Part shown: piece by piece, positions 1 to 9,369 of the stretch
Position numbering within the stretch: position 1 is the stretch's first letter
Layout of the letters: every line of letters begins with the position of its first letter
Source: Pelagomonas calceolata
Taxonomy: Eukaryota > Sar > Pelagophyceae > Pelagomonadales > Pelagomonadaceae
NCBI GenBank assembly: GCA_918797485.1
Contig: CAKKNE010000004.1
Span: 2,666,001 to 2,730,000, forward strand
DNA length: 64,000 nucleotides
Reading direction: 5' to 3'
Translations under genes and position numbers: made by a program
Notes under the pieces: generated by a model
The model's input: the letters and a program-made list of their open reading frames with translations, nothing else
What the model was told of the DNA's origin: nothing
The model's database searches: none

Positions 1-2730
1 CCGGCGCCCGTCCTCCAAGCGAGCGACAGAGCCGTCCGCGAGCAACAGCCGCCGCGGTCGCCCCTCGAGAAGCTCGAGTCGCTCGCGGCCGACGGCGACA
101 GCGACGACGAGTCCGCGTCGATGCCCCGCGACAGCGACGACGCATCGAGCGCGGCGTCGCCGCCGGCGCGGCCGAATGTCCGCGACGACGACGGGCCCGC
201 GTCGCCGACGACGATGGAGGCCGTCGGCCTGCTCGTCGAGCACGCCGCGCGGCTCGAGGACGAGGTCCGGCGCCGCACGGGCGTCCTCGAGGACGAGGTG
301 ATCCGGCTGCGGACCGAGGGCGCGGCCCAGGAGACGGCCGCGCTCCGGGGCGAGCTCGCGGAGCTCCGGGCGGCGATCCTTGGCGCCGTCCGGCGCGACC
401 CCGAGCCGCACGACGAGATTGAGAGACTGCGGGACGAGGTCGCAGAGCTCCGGGCCTCGGCGCGCCTGCCGCCCGAGGACTTAGGTGATGCGCTCGCCGC
501 CGTCACGCGCGCCGCCGTCGACAAGGTCGCCGCCGTGCGGAACCAGGTGGCAGATCGGCACTGGGTACCGGAGGACGCCGTGGCGCCGACCGGCGTCGAA
601 CAAGCTTCGGCAGATCGGCACCGAGCACAGGATGACGACGCCGCAGAGCGGACTGGCGTCGAACAAGCGTCGCCGGTAGGAGACGCGGCCGAGGACCCCT
701 GGGCGCCGCTGACGACGGCCGACGGCCACGTCTACTGGTACCACACGGAGACGCACGAGACGACGTGGGAGCGGCCCGTGCCTCCTACGGCGCCGGCGGG
801 CGCGGCGGAGGAGCTGGCGGCGACGGCCCGCGCGCTCGCCGCGCGGGACGCCCGGATCGCCGAGCTCGAGGCGAGGCTGGAGGCGGCCGCGGCGCCCGTC
901 CCGGAGCCTACGCGGCAACCCGCCGCCGCCCCGGCGCCGCCGGCGGGCGCCTGGGCGCCGCTGACGGCGCCGACGGGCGACGTCTACTGGTACCATACCG
1001 AGACGCACGAGACGACGTGGGAGCGGCCCGTGCCCGTGGCTGCGCCGACGCCTGCTCCGCAACCCGTCGCCGCGCCGGAGGCCGTTCCTACCGCGCCGGC
1101 GCCCGTCTTTGCCCCGGCGCACACGGCTGCGCCGGAGCCCGCGTCTACGGCGGGCGGTCTCGCGGCGCAGCTCGAGCTGTGCTCGGCGCTCCAGGGCCTC
1201 GGCACGCTGCTGGACGGCCCGGACGCAGCCGCCGCGCCGCCGAGGCCCGACGACGCCAAGCTGGAGGGCCTCGTCGGCGACCTCATCGGCGCGCTGAAGA
1301 CCGACGCGGGCAAGCGCGACTTCGAGCGCCTCGCGGCGCAGCAGGCCGCGCGGGACGCCGACGCGCCTGCGGAGCCGGACGACTTCGTCTGGACGCCCGC
1401 CCGGCCGCCGACGCCTCCGGCCGCCCCCGCCGCGCCGACGCCTTCGGCTCAACACGAGTTCCAGTCGCGCCGCGCGTCGCTCAAGCGCGTGGTCCGTGAC
1501 GAGGCGCCGGCGCCCGACGCGCCCGCGCGCGCCGCAGTCGAGGAAACACGAGCCGAGGCCGAGGCCGAGAAAGCTCTGCGCGCCGAGAACGCGCGCCTCC
1601 GCGAGGAAATGGAGCGCGCCGCGGCGGCGCGCGAAGCCGAGAACGCACGCCTCCGCGCGGAGATGGAAGAGCTCCGGCGCGCCGCGGAACGGCCGGCGCC
1701 GCGCGACGACGCGACGACGGCCGCCGCGGCCCCGATCCTCGCCGAGCTCGAGGCGCGCGCCGCTCGCTTGCGCGAGCTCGAGGAGGCAGCCGTCGCGTCG
1801 GCCGCGGCGCGCGCCGCGGCGGATGCCGCGGCGGCGGCGCGCTGCGACCGCGCGTTCACGGCCATGGACGCCGCGGCGCAGGCCGCCTCCGAGGCGGCGG
1901 CGGCGGCCGCGCTGCCCGTGTTGCCTCCGGCCGCTCCCGCCGCGCCCACAGTAGCCGCGCTGCCCGTGGCACCGGCCGCCGCGCCGACGCCTCCGGCCGC
2001 TCCGGCCGCGCCCACGGTACCTGCGGAGCCCGCGTCGGCGCGACACGAGTTCCAGTCGCGCCGGGCGTCGCTCAAGCGCGTGGCACCGACGCGAGAACCG
2101 CCATCACCATCGCCGGAGCCTGCCTCCGAGGGCGGCCTCCGCCCGTCGGCGAGCAGTTCTTCGCTCGAAGATCAGATCGCCGCCGGCCGCCGGAACCTGC
2201 GCAAGTCGCCGCCGCCGTCGCCGTCGCCCGCCCACAACACGCGCAAGAGCGTCGAGTCGTACCTGGCGGCGCGGTGGCGCGCCGCGGCCACGGAGCCAGA
2301 CCCGCCGCTCGCGGACGAAGCCGCGTGCCCGCTCGACGGCGGCGACCTCGGCCCGCGCCTCGAGGCCTTCGAGTCGGAGTCGATCGCGTCGTCGACCGAC
2401 AGCTCGACCGCCGCCTCCTCCTCCGTCGAGCGGCCGCGGTCGTTGCTGTCGAAGGCGCGCGCCGTCAACGGCGGGACGCGACCGGCGGAACCGGAACCGG
2501 CGCCGGCGCCGGCTCCGCAAGCGCCTGAGGAGTCCTCCGACGCGGGATCGGCCGAGCCGGCCGAGGACCCCGCCGTCCTGGCCGCTGCCCAGACGCGCCT
2601 CGCGGCGTCTGAGGCCGAGCTTGCGGGGCTCCTCGAGGCGCTCGCGCAGACGCGCCGGGACGTCGCCGAGACGCGACGCGTTGTCGACGACGAGTCGAAG
2701 GCGTCGGTGGCGTCGTCAATTGGCGAGTAA
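1..2730 (+). CDS. WW-domain coiled-coil protein (5' partial)
   Basis: The frame is open from base 1 with no stop, so the gene runs in from the left and the ATG at 121 is probably internal. Two nearly identical WW domains (bases about 700-777 and 949-1029) each carry the two Trp and YWYH core expected for Pro-motif binding. An Ala/Glu-rich coiled coil follows (about 1530-1800), and the 13-residue motif HEFQSRRASLKRV occurs twice (1453-1491, 2044-2082). Bases 551-670 hold an imperfect 60-63 bp tandem repeat encoding GVEQAS units. The rest is Pro/Ala/Ser-rich low complexity. A cytoplasmic scaffold or adaptor role is inference; I do not recognise an orthologue. Confidence 0.75.
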   Translation, partial: PAPVLQASDRAVREQQPPRSPLEKLESLAADGDSDDESASMPRDSDDASSAASPPARPNVRDDDGPASPTTMEAVGLLVEHAARLEDEVRRRTGVLEDEVIRLRTEGAAQETAALRGELAELRAAILGAVRRDPEPHDEIERLRDEVAELRASARLPPEDLGDALAAVTRAAVDKVAAVRNQVADRHWVPEDAVAPTGVEQASADRHRAQDDDAAERTGVEQASPVGDAAEDPWAPLTTADGHVYWYHTETHETTWERPVPPTAPAGAAEELAATARALAARDARIAELEARLEAAAAPVPEPTRQPAAAPAPPAGAWAPLTAPTGDVYWYHTETHETTWERPVPVAAPTPAPQPVAAPEAVPTAPAPVFAPAHTAAPEPASTAGGLAAQLELCSALQGLGTLLDGPDAAAAPPRPDDAKLEGLVGDLIGALKTDAGKRDFERLAAQQAARDADAPAEPDDFVWTPARPPTPPAAPAAPTPSAQHEFQSRRASLKRVVRDEAPAPDAPARAAVEETRAEAEAEKALRAENARLREEMERAAAAREAENARLRAEMEELRRAAERPAPRDDATTAAAAPILAELEARAARLRELEEAAVASAAARAAADAAAAARCDRAFTAMDAAAQAASEAAAAAALPVLPPAAPAAPTVAALPVAPAAAPTPPAAPAAPTVPAEPASARHEFQSRRASLKRVAPTREPPSPSPEPASEGGLRPSASSSSLEDQIAAGRRNLRKSPPPSPSPAHNTRKSVESYLAARWRAAATEPDPPLADEAACPLDGGDLGPRLEAFESESIASSTDSSTAASSSVERPRSLLSKARAVNGGTRPAEPEPAPAPAPQAPEESSDAGSAEPAEDPAVLAAAQTRLAASEAELAGLLEALAQTRRDVAETRRVVDDESKASVASSIGE

Positions 2731-2835
2731 TTAATTAGTATGAATTCTTAGACTCGGTCTAGCCTCGCGGCGGCACCGCCGACACGGTCTCCTGGTGGTA
2801 TATATCGAAAAGTTGCTTAGGAATTCCCGGCAGAT

Positions 2836-4114
2836 CTAGCGCTGCGCCGGGTTTTGAGGCTGGTCCACGCCTGCCTCGTCGCGAATCTCCTGGCGTCGGA
2901 CGACGCCAACGCCCCCGAGCTCCGGCGGACCAATGTGGGCGTCGCGCGGGGGGTCGGCGGGGTGCGCCAGCTGCGGGATGTTCCCGCCGAGCGTCTCGAG
3001 GGGAATGGCCGCGGCGTTCATCTGGGCGACGGTCCGCGGCATGCCGCCGGGCCGACCGTAGCCGCGCGCGCCGCCGATCCGCGCCTCGCGACGGTAGGGC
3101 ACGGCGTAGGTTAACGTTCGGCGCGCCTCCAGGTCGTCGAACGTCAGCAAGCCGTCATCCAAGCGCGCCCGGTCCACCATCTTGGTGTAGGGGTCGTCCG
3201 GAGCGAGCATCGGCCCGACGATGCAGAAAGCGGCCGTGAGGCCACCGAAGAGGCTTAACCAGATGATAATCCGCCACCAATCATCCTCATCAATCCTATG
3301 GGCGCCGCCGTTCCTCGAAAGCTGTCGCAACATCGCGCGCATACCCAGTTCGTGAGCTTGCCGCGCGCCCGTCGGCCGCCGCGGGCTAAGCGGGTTCGGG
3401 ATGATCCCGCCGTTCAGGGACATGGCCCTCGCGAGCGCGGCTAAAATGTAAGCAGGCTTTCCATAAATAGCGTTAAAGCTAACAAGCGAGAGGCCGAGGA
3501 CAGTGTCTGTGCCCTGCATGTCCCTCACAGTAGCGAGATCGGCGGCGCTGAGACGGAGCCAGCCCGTCGTGAGGCGCTCGATGGAGTTGTCCATGAAGTT
3601 GATGTACAGGTCGTACCGCCCGCGCCACGCCAGCTCCATTAATACGGTGCACGATGTGCAGAAGATGCGTAGTTGGAACTTGTAGCTCTGGAAGATCGGG
3701 CCCGCGATGCGTTCGTACTCGTCCGGGTTGCCGATCATCGCGAGCGTCACGGCGCCGGACATGGCGAGCGCGATATCGAACGCGCCGAACATGCACGACG
3801 CCACGTAGCACGGGCCCCAGCCGCGTCGTGCCGCCCAAGTCGGCGACCGGTAGTCTAGACGCCGCGAGGACGTCCAGCGACAACCGCCCTACCCTCAACC
3901 GCTGCTGGCGCGCGCGGCCGGCGACGGGCGCGATCACTAACCGGGGGAGCCTTCGTTGATACCAGCGCGCGGCCGCCGCGTCGGGCCGGTCGAAGGGGAC
4001 GACATCCTTTGTGTTGTCGGTCGCCTCCTCCTTGCGGGGGGATCTGGTGGAGTGGGGCGAGCCGACGGACGCCTCAGAGCGCGTGCGCTCCATGCGCGCC
4101 GGCGCCGCGGCCAT
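2836..4114 (-). CDS. Polytopic membrane protein, unknown family, two exons
   Basis: The main exon is open from about 3854 to the TAG at 2836. It encodes a hydrophobic protein with several membrane segments, including one rich in Ile/Leu/Phe near its middle, and a Gly/Arg-rich tail. A second frame starting at 4114 (MAAAPARMERTRSE) supplies a plausible N-terminus. An acceptor (TCTAG) at 3855-3858 would restore the frame, but no GT donor of matching phase is obvious, so the junction between about 3860 and 3940 is unresolved. No family is recognised. The upstream start lies only 246 bp from the next gene on the same strand. Confidence 0.55.
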
Positions 4115-4360
4115 GTGGCAAGCGAGGGCTCTCCGGATATATCACTCGGTTTCACCTCTGAGACGTCCTGTCGAGCCGTCGGCTTCTCGGAAATCGCGCC
4201 ACAAGGCCAGAGCAAATTCTCACTGAGATCCCGCCGACGCCGACGCGCGACGCCGCAGCTGCCACAGACTCTGCAGTTGGCTATCTTGGGAAACCCGTTT
4301 TGATTGCGCCGATGGCGCGATGTTCTCTACGGCTTATACACAAAGACATTATATACGACA

Positions 4361-4981
4361 CTAGTATTGGGCCGCCAGAGGGACAACCTCCTCCTCCCAG
4401 TCCATCGCCCACGCGATCAGGAATACGGACGACAGCACCGGCAGGAAGTGCCAGAGCGTGTGCCACATAAGGTACGCGTCCAGGCAACCCTTCCGCGACG
4501 CGCGGCCCGAGAGGGCCTTGCAGGCCAGGCCGAGGGTCACGGCGAGCGCCCACGCGTTCCTAAGTGTCCGGGGAATCGTGACACTTCCGATCGCGAGCCG
4601 GAGCGCTAGGAGCGGTCCGCAGGCTAGCATCAATGCGCTGGCCAGCATGCGATCTGTGGCGTGCCACGGACTAGAGGCATCACCAAAAGCGCGCACGTCC
4701 GACAGATATGATACGGCGCTCTCGACGACAAGTGCCATTCCCAAGACCTGCCAATTGTAACCCGGGTCCCGGGCCCGCAGCCGCGCCGAGAGCGCGACCA
4801 TCGTGCTTCCCAGCAGCGCGTAGGCCCAGGGCGACGCGCGGTAGCAGCGCGCGAGCATCGTGTCGCCTTTGACCACCGCGTCGCGGTCCTCCGGGCGGTG
4901 GACGTGGCCGTAGAACAGCGTCGCCCAGAGCTTCGCCGCTCGGGTCCTAGCCGACGGCTTCGCGTCCTGCAGCAGCATCAC
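4361..4981 (-). CDS. Small polytopic membrane protein (possibly CREST-like)
   Basis: A 206-aa protein with about six hydrophobic segments. The last third has the pattern DAYLMWHTLWHFLP: an Asp plus two His in a membrane helix, reminiscent of the terminal His motif of CREST-superfamily hydrolases such as alkaline ceramidase and PGAP3. The first conserved acid/His cluster of that superfamily is not clearly seen, so this is a weak inference. The start ATG is doubled (MM). A CTAG-type motif lies 168 bp upstream (5149-5168). Confidence 0.6.
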   Translation of the reverse strand: MMLLQDAKPSARTRAAKLWATLFYGHVHRPEDRDAVVKGDTMLARCYRASPWAYALLGSTMVALSARLRARDPGYNWQVLGMALVVESAVSYLSDVRAFGDASSPWHATDRMLASALMLACGPLLALRLAIGSVTIPRTLRNAWALAVTLGLACKALSGRASRKGCLDAYLMWHTLWHFLPVLSSVFLIAWAMDWEEEVVPLAAQY

Positions 4982-5148
4982 GCTCGCTGCTACGCTCTCT
5001 GTGATTTCAAGTCCACGGCAAGCGCCACGGGTGTCGGAGTTGCCTCAGTCGCTCGGGCGTGTGTAAGACTGCAAGCAAATACCAGCGAGCGTTCTTTATG
5101 CAATATGCGCAAGGTGCAGCGTGTGTGGCCTCGGTCATCGATCAAAAA

Positions 5149-5168
5149 CTAGTGTGTCAATACGCTAG
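5149..5168. promoter_or_regulatory. CTAG-N12-CTAG upstream motif
   Basis: CTAG pair 168 bp upstream of the minus-strand gene starting at 4981. One of 14 such sites (see findings). Confidence 0.45.
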
Positions 5169-5232
5169 CTCGGATTTGCAGCGACACGTAAAACACAGGT
5201 TCTTACTTCTACTCGCCGCTTGTGGTCCGCGC

Positions 5233-5294
5233 CGGACGACAGGGTCGGGTCCGCGCACCCAAGGGAGGGGCGCGCGGCCGTCATGGGTCGTCCG
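5233..5294 (-). promoter_or_regulatory. SECIS element of MsrA mRNA
   Basis: Read on the minus strand it folds as: helix I of 8 perfect pairs (CGGACGAC at 5294-5287 with GTCGTCCG at 5240-5233); the core ATGA (5284-5281) facing GA (5246-5245); helix II of 10 pairs (CCGCGCGCCC 5277-5268 with GGGTGCGCGG 5260-5251); and a 7-nt apical loop CTCCCTT. This is the layout of a eukaryotic SECIS with a C-rich rather than AA apical loop. It begins 11 nt after the MsrA stop, which is unusually close. It explains reading of the in-frame TGA as Sec. Confidence 0.85.
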
Positions 5295-5305
5295 AGCGCG
5301 AGAAC

Positions 5306-6028
5306 TCACGGCGGGATCGGTTTCCGCTCCTCGCCGTAGAGCATCGAGTTCATCGAGAGCATCTTCGCCAGGTACTTTTGATGGTACTCTTCCGCTTGCC
5401 AGAAGGGCATCGCGGGTTCAATAGCTGTGTGGCGGCACCACTTCTTGCCGTCCGCAATCAGCTGGGCCTGCATCGTCTCCGCCGCTTCTCGCTGGGCCTC
5501 ATCATGATAAAAGACAGCGGACCGGTACTGGCGCATCGCGATGCCCGGCGTGTGCTCCCTCCAGAACTTCTCGAGGATGTCCTCGTACGTCAGTTCCTCG
5601 TTGAATTCGATCAGGATCGCCTCGGTATGGTCGCCGATGCGCTTATAGGTCGGCTCGAACCTGTGCATAAATCAACTAGTGAGTCGGGTGCGGCCATGTT
5701 GGCTGAAACGAGCGGTAATAGACCACGACGCCACGCCATCGAGCTGGCGTCGCGTCGATGGCGTGCATGGTGGAGACGCGTCGCGACAATTTGATTTGTT
5801 CACTGGCTCGAACAGTTCCCCACCGGTGTACCCCACAAGGGTCTTCTCGACGCCGGGCGTCGTGTCGAAGGACCCCTGCGGGTGCCAGAATCAGCCCATC
5901 GCTAGAGTGGCGACGCGCGGCGGCTGGTTGAGCGTGATCTTCGGCGTGTACAGCGGGCACGGCGTGACCCGTGAGTCCTGTAGAGCGGCCGCGCCGGAGG
6001 CCGCTAGTGCTAAGACTACAGCACGCAT
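5306..6028 (-). CDS. MSRA: Peptide methionine sulfoxide reductase A, selenoprotein
   Basis: Reduces methionine-S-sulfoxide. Exon 1 is 6028-5814 and exon 2 is 5660-5306; joined they give 189 aa with matching phase. The protein opens with a hydrophobic secretory-type leader (MRAVVLALAASGAAA). The family's catalytic GCFW motif reads G-TGA-FWHPQGSFD, with the TGA at codon 46 (5893-5891) where Cys is expected. The downstream blocks VGYTGG, FEPTYK, HTEAI, QYRSAVFYH and EYHQKY are canonical MsrA. With the SECIS at 5233-5294 this is a selenocysteine MsrA. The intron is an introner element whose target duplication supplies the GT. No resolving Cys is seen in the C-terminus. Confidence 0.93.
5661..5805. 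mobile_element. Introner element in MsrA intron
   Basis: A 145-bp element flanked by the 8-bp duplication GCTCGAAC (5653-5660 and 5806-5813). Its ends, CTGTGCATAAATCAA and the complement of CAGTGAACAAATCAA, are imperfect inverted repeats. The interior holds a hairpin of CACGCCATCGA and TCGATGGCGTG. The minus-strand intron spans 5813-5661: the duplication copy GTTCGAGC provides GT and the element end provides CACAG. Confidence 0.9.
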
Positions 6029-6322
6029 CGCTGCGTCTCACTTGCTCAGCCCACGGGTGCTACACGAGAGACTCCGTTGCAGTTATTCACCGATGCCTTC
6101 AGCCCGCGTCGATGGCGTGCAGAGCTCGTGACGCACACCGGAGAGCATAATCCTAGCGTACCGACACACACTAGCATTACAGGCACAACGCACAGCTCCA
6201 AATCGATCGATTAGACACTACACGATGGGCCACAACAACTCATTCGTGCATATCTGACAGCAGGGCACAACGGTAGCAGCGGTTCAGGCTCTGACAGCGC
6301 GCACCAACACTGCCTAGCAGAG

Positions 6323-7201
6323 ATGGCCCAAAGACCAACAAATCGTCCGGCGTGGATGTCCGAGGAAGCCTACGCCGAGGCAATCAAGCGAGTAGAGAGG
6401 CCGCCAGCGCCGGAGCCCGAGACCACGGAGACCGCGCTGCCGCCCGTCAGCACGGCGGCCGCGACGCGCGTCGTTTACATCGAGCGATTTGTGGATCCGC
6501 CGAACCCGTACTTGCCGGCGGAGGAGCGCAATGAATTAGATGTGGCCTATCGGGAACTGGGCGCGCGCTTCGGCTTCGCGCGGCGCGTGGCCGTGTCGCC
6601 GGCGGGCGACGTCGTCTGCGCGTTCGCGGAGCTGGAGGCGGCGGAGCGCTGCGTGCGGGCGCTCCACGGCCGCCGCGTGAAGGGCCGGCAGCTCTGTGCC
6701 GACTTTCTGCGCGAAGATGAGGAAGACGGCCCGCTCCTCGACGATCATGGAGTGCCGACGGCGCCGCCGCGGAAGCCGACGACGGTGCGCGTCGGCAATG
6801 CGTGGGGCGTGGGCGCGGGAGATGAGTTCGTGCGCCGCGCGGCGGACGCGATCGCCGTCGAGTGCTCGCGCTTCGGGCCCCTGCGGCGCGCCGTGGGCGA
6901 GGCCGAGGCCTGCGAGGTCTTGGTGCAATTCTCGTCTTCACTGAGTGCCGGCGAGTGCGCGCGGGAGCTGAGCGGGCTATCCTTCGACGGGCGTCCCTTG
7001 ACCTGCGTCCTCGACGACGACGACGTCGCTGCGGCGCCCGAGCCAACGGAGCTCAAATTCTGGCAACACGATCCCAATCGAAAGCCAAAGTCCCACCGCG
7101 ACCGGCCGCCGACGCCCGTCCCCGAGCGGTCCCGGTCCCGGTCCCGGTCGCGGTCGCCGCCGCAGGGACTCGTCGCTGACTACTCGTCGGACGACGACTG
7201 A
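6323..7201 (+). CDS. RRM and RS-tail RNA-binding protein
   Basis: 292 aa. The N-terminus RPAWMSEEAY is followed by an RRM-like fold (about residues 48-135) with a degenerate second RRM-like segment (about 153-235) in the arrangement of U2AF-large-subunit-type proteins. The C-terminus holds a WQHDPN-type linker and an alternating Arg-Ser run (about residues 271-282), ending in acidic residues. A role in pre-mRNA splicing is likely from the RS tail; the exact orthologue is not certain. It is divergent from MsrA (294-bp spacer) and convergent with PsbU (27-bp spacer). Confidence 0.8.
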   Translation: MAQRPTNRPAWMSEEAYAEAIKRVERPPAPEPETTETALPPVSTAAATRVVYIERFVDPPNPYLPAEERNELDVAYRELGARFGFARRVAVSPAGDVVCAFAELEAAERCVRALHGRRVKGRQLCADFLREDEEDGPLLDDHGVPTAPPRKPTTVRVGNAWGVGAGDEFVRRAADAIAVECSRFGPLRRAVGEAEACEVLVQFSSSLSAGECARELSGLSFDGRPLTCVLDDDDVAAAPEPTELKFWQHDPNRKPKSHRDRPPTPVPERSRSRSRSRSPPQGLVADYSSDDD

Positions 7202-7228
7202 CTAAGTGTTTGTTTGTGTTTTTACCAG

Positions 7229-7667
7229 CTAATTGACCACCAGTCGCGCCTCGTTGCGCTTGATGGCGGCCTTGATGTTGTCGTTGCCCTGGATGATGTC
7301 TTCCGCGTCGTAGAGGTCGCTCACCTTCTTGAAGCGGCCCTCGTAGCGCACGTGCTCGACGATGCGGGACGCGATCGTCGGGTACCTGTGTCATGTCGAA
7401 GGTGTCATGTTGATCGAAGGTGTCGGTGCCACGCCGCATATATCACATGCCCGGGCAGTCCATGTACGCCGGCGCCTGGGACGTGTTGATGTTGACCTTC
7501 GACGTCGGCTGCTCGACGGGCTTGGCCTTGAAGCCGCCCGGTGGGCCCTCGGCGGCCGCGGCGGTCGCGATCGTCGCCGTGCCGGCGGCGAGAGACTGGG
7601 TCCAGGCGCGCCGCGTCGTCGGCGTGAGCGCTGCGGCCGAGGCCACGATGAGGAAGATGCTACGCAT
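7229..7667 (-). CDS. PSBU: PsbU, photosystem II 12-kDa extrinsic protein
   Basis: Thylakoid-lumen subunit that stabilises the oxygen-evolving complex. Exons are 7667-7447 and 7385-7229 (125 aa); the 61-nt intron interrupts the Met codon of CPGMYPTIASRIV. The mature part has VNINTSQAPAYMDCPGM and the helix-hairpin-helix region KAAIKRNEARLVV. The leader is bipartite: a signal-like segment MRSIFLIVASAAA, then a twin-Arg lumen signal TTRRAWTQSLAAG ending in Ala-rich cleavage context. That pattern fits a red-type secondary plastid. The intron has no introner ends. Confidence 0.93.
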
Positions 7668-7963
7668 CACTGCCTGCCTCACGGCTTGCAAGCTTGGGAG
7701 CTCTGTCTTGTGTGAGGTGGGCACGCTTTCGCCGTCCGCCCGCAAGGTTACGCGCTGTATGCGGTTCACAGCGATGCAGCAACGTCCCAGAACGTGGTTT
7801 GCGCCGCTAGCCGCTGAGAACTGGGGATGCAATCCTGCTTTGGCAGAGCCTGTGCCCGGAGAGCCAGACTCAACTCGTCGGCTGCGCGTAGCAATTGATC
7901 ACTCACAGCTCATCACAGGCCCAGTGGTGACCTATCGAAGGGCTGAGGAGAGCTGGGGCATCA

Positions 7964-8965
7964 ATGCTGCTGCTCACGCGCCGCATCACACGCCACCCAG
8001 CAGTGCTTGCAAATGCTGCTCGCAAAACGTCTTGGGCGGCACCCGAGGCACCCTCGTGGTTGAGGAGAGTAGAACACTGGCTCCGTCCACCAGCGCCAAG
8101 CGGTGACCCATTGCAGCTTCTGCCGTGGGAATTGACGTCGCCCGCGGCGCTCGAGGTCGGCAGCGATTCGGCGCGCGACGCCGACTTGCTCGCGTATGCG
8201 GGCGTCGTCGTGCGACGGAACGCAGTCTGTCGCGACGCCGTCGCTGTCGCTCGGACGAGAGCGGAGGAGCTCGCGGCCGAGGCGACGCGTCGGGCGACTG
8301 CGAGGGGCGCCGACGCCGGCGACGCTTCGGCCGGGTTTCACTTCGCCGACGCGTCGCAGCGCGGGCCGTTCCGGCTCGACCTGAGGCTGGGCGGAGCATT
8401 GGAAGCGCCGCCGTTCGATTTGCCGCTTGACGCGATATGGCCACAGGTCCGAGCAGCGCTCGGCGAGGATGCCGTATTGAGGAGGGGCCTCGTCGTCGGC
8501 CTGCCGGGCGCCAGCGACCAAGCGTACCACGCCGACGCGCCGAGGGTTCCGCCTGAAGTCTGGGCCGAACACGAGAGTGCCACCCGAACGCAGCCGGCCC
8601 ATTCGCTGGTCGTGTTCCTGCCGCTCTGCGACCTGAACGAGGCGAACGGCCCGACGGCCTTCCTGCCCGGCTCGCACCAGCGCTGGACGAGCGATGCGTT
8701 AGAGGCCGAGGCGGACGCGCCCGGCTCCTCTACGGCCGGCGCGCCGGCCATCCTCGACGTGGACGCCGGCGACGCGATCATCTTCGACTCTCGGACGCAG
8801 CACGCGGGCGGCGCGAACCGCTCGAAACACGCGCGGCCGATCCTGTACCTCGTCTTCGCGCGGCCGTGGTTCGACGAGAAACTGCACCGGCGGCTCGTCG
8901 GGGGTGCCGGCGGCGGCGACGGCGTGCAACGGTTGTTTCCGGAGTTTTCTGCGTCTGGTGCGTGA
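7964..8965 (+). CDS. PhyH-like Fe(II)/2-oxoglutarate dioxygenase
   Basis: 333 aa. The family's iron ligands are visible: YHAD (about residue 188) and TQHAG (about residue 279), with a downstream Arg (ARPILYLVF) for 2-oxoglutarate. GPTAFLPGSHQRW is the typical phytanoyl-CoA dioxygenase signature. The N-terminus is basic and could be an organelle leader. The substrate cannot be told from sequence. It diverges from PsbU across 296 bp. Confidence 0.85.
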   Translation: MLLLTRRITRHPAVLANAARKTSWAAPEAPSWLRRVEHWLRPPAPSGDPLQLLPWELTSPAALEVGSDSARDADLLAYAGVVVRRNAVCRDAVAVARTRAEELAAEATRRATARGADAGDASAGFHFADASQRGPFRLDLRLGGALEAPPFDLPLDAIWPQVRAALGEDAVLRRGLVVGLPGASDQAYHADAPRVPPEVWAEHESATRTQPAHSLVVFLPLCDLNEANGPTAFLPGSHQRWTSDALEAEADAPGSSTAGAPAILDVDAGDAIIFDSRTQHAGGANRSKHARPILYLVFARPWFDEKLHRRLVGGAGGGDGVQRLFPEFSASGA

Positions 8966-9369
8966 GTTGTTGTTTAGATTGGTACAAATGGTGTGTCTGT
9001 CTTTCTGTGACGGTGCTAGGACTCGTGGGCGGAGCTCCAAATAAAACCGGCTAGTGTCTTACAGGTCGCTAGAAAAATCGGAGACGAGATTTGCGGTGCG
9101 CGCGAGGGAGTGGCCGCTACAGCATCTGGTTGCACAAGAGCTACTTGCCAGCCTCTCAGAGCAGCGCAACCAATCGCGAGCAGCTGTGAGACAGCGTAGG
9201 CGACGCACAGCCACCGGGTCACAAGGCCAGGATTTATCCGGCGCCATATATTGCCGCGCAGCCTCGGACACGCCCGGCAGGCGTCGTCTGCGCATAGGGC
9301 CAGCGCTGCCACGACCGCGCGGGTGTCGAAAAACCGTCGCCGCCGAACGAAAAGACAACGCCGGCCGCG
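8966..9369. other. Intergenic region with one CTAG motif
   Basis: 404 bp between two plus-strand genes. The only structured signal I see is the CTAG pair at 9051-9072; no credible ORF or RNA. Confidence 0.5.
9051..9072. promoter_or_regulatory. CTAG-N14-CTAG upstream motif
   Basis: Full-consensus copy with inner TGTCTTACAGG, 298 bp upstream of the gene at 9370. Confidence 0.5.

Noticed and set aside
481-2046. 521-aa antisense ORF opposite the WW-domain gene
   Set aside because: Arg/Gly-rich low complexity produced by the GC-rich opposite strand; no domain, and the plus frame has WW domains.
5676-6041. 121-aa minus-strand ORF over MsrA exon 1
   Set aside because: Wrong frame; the true frame carries all MsrA motifs once TGA is read as Sec.
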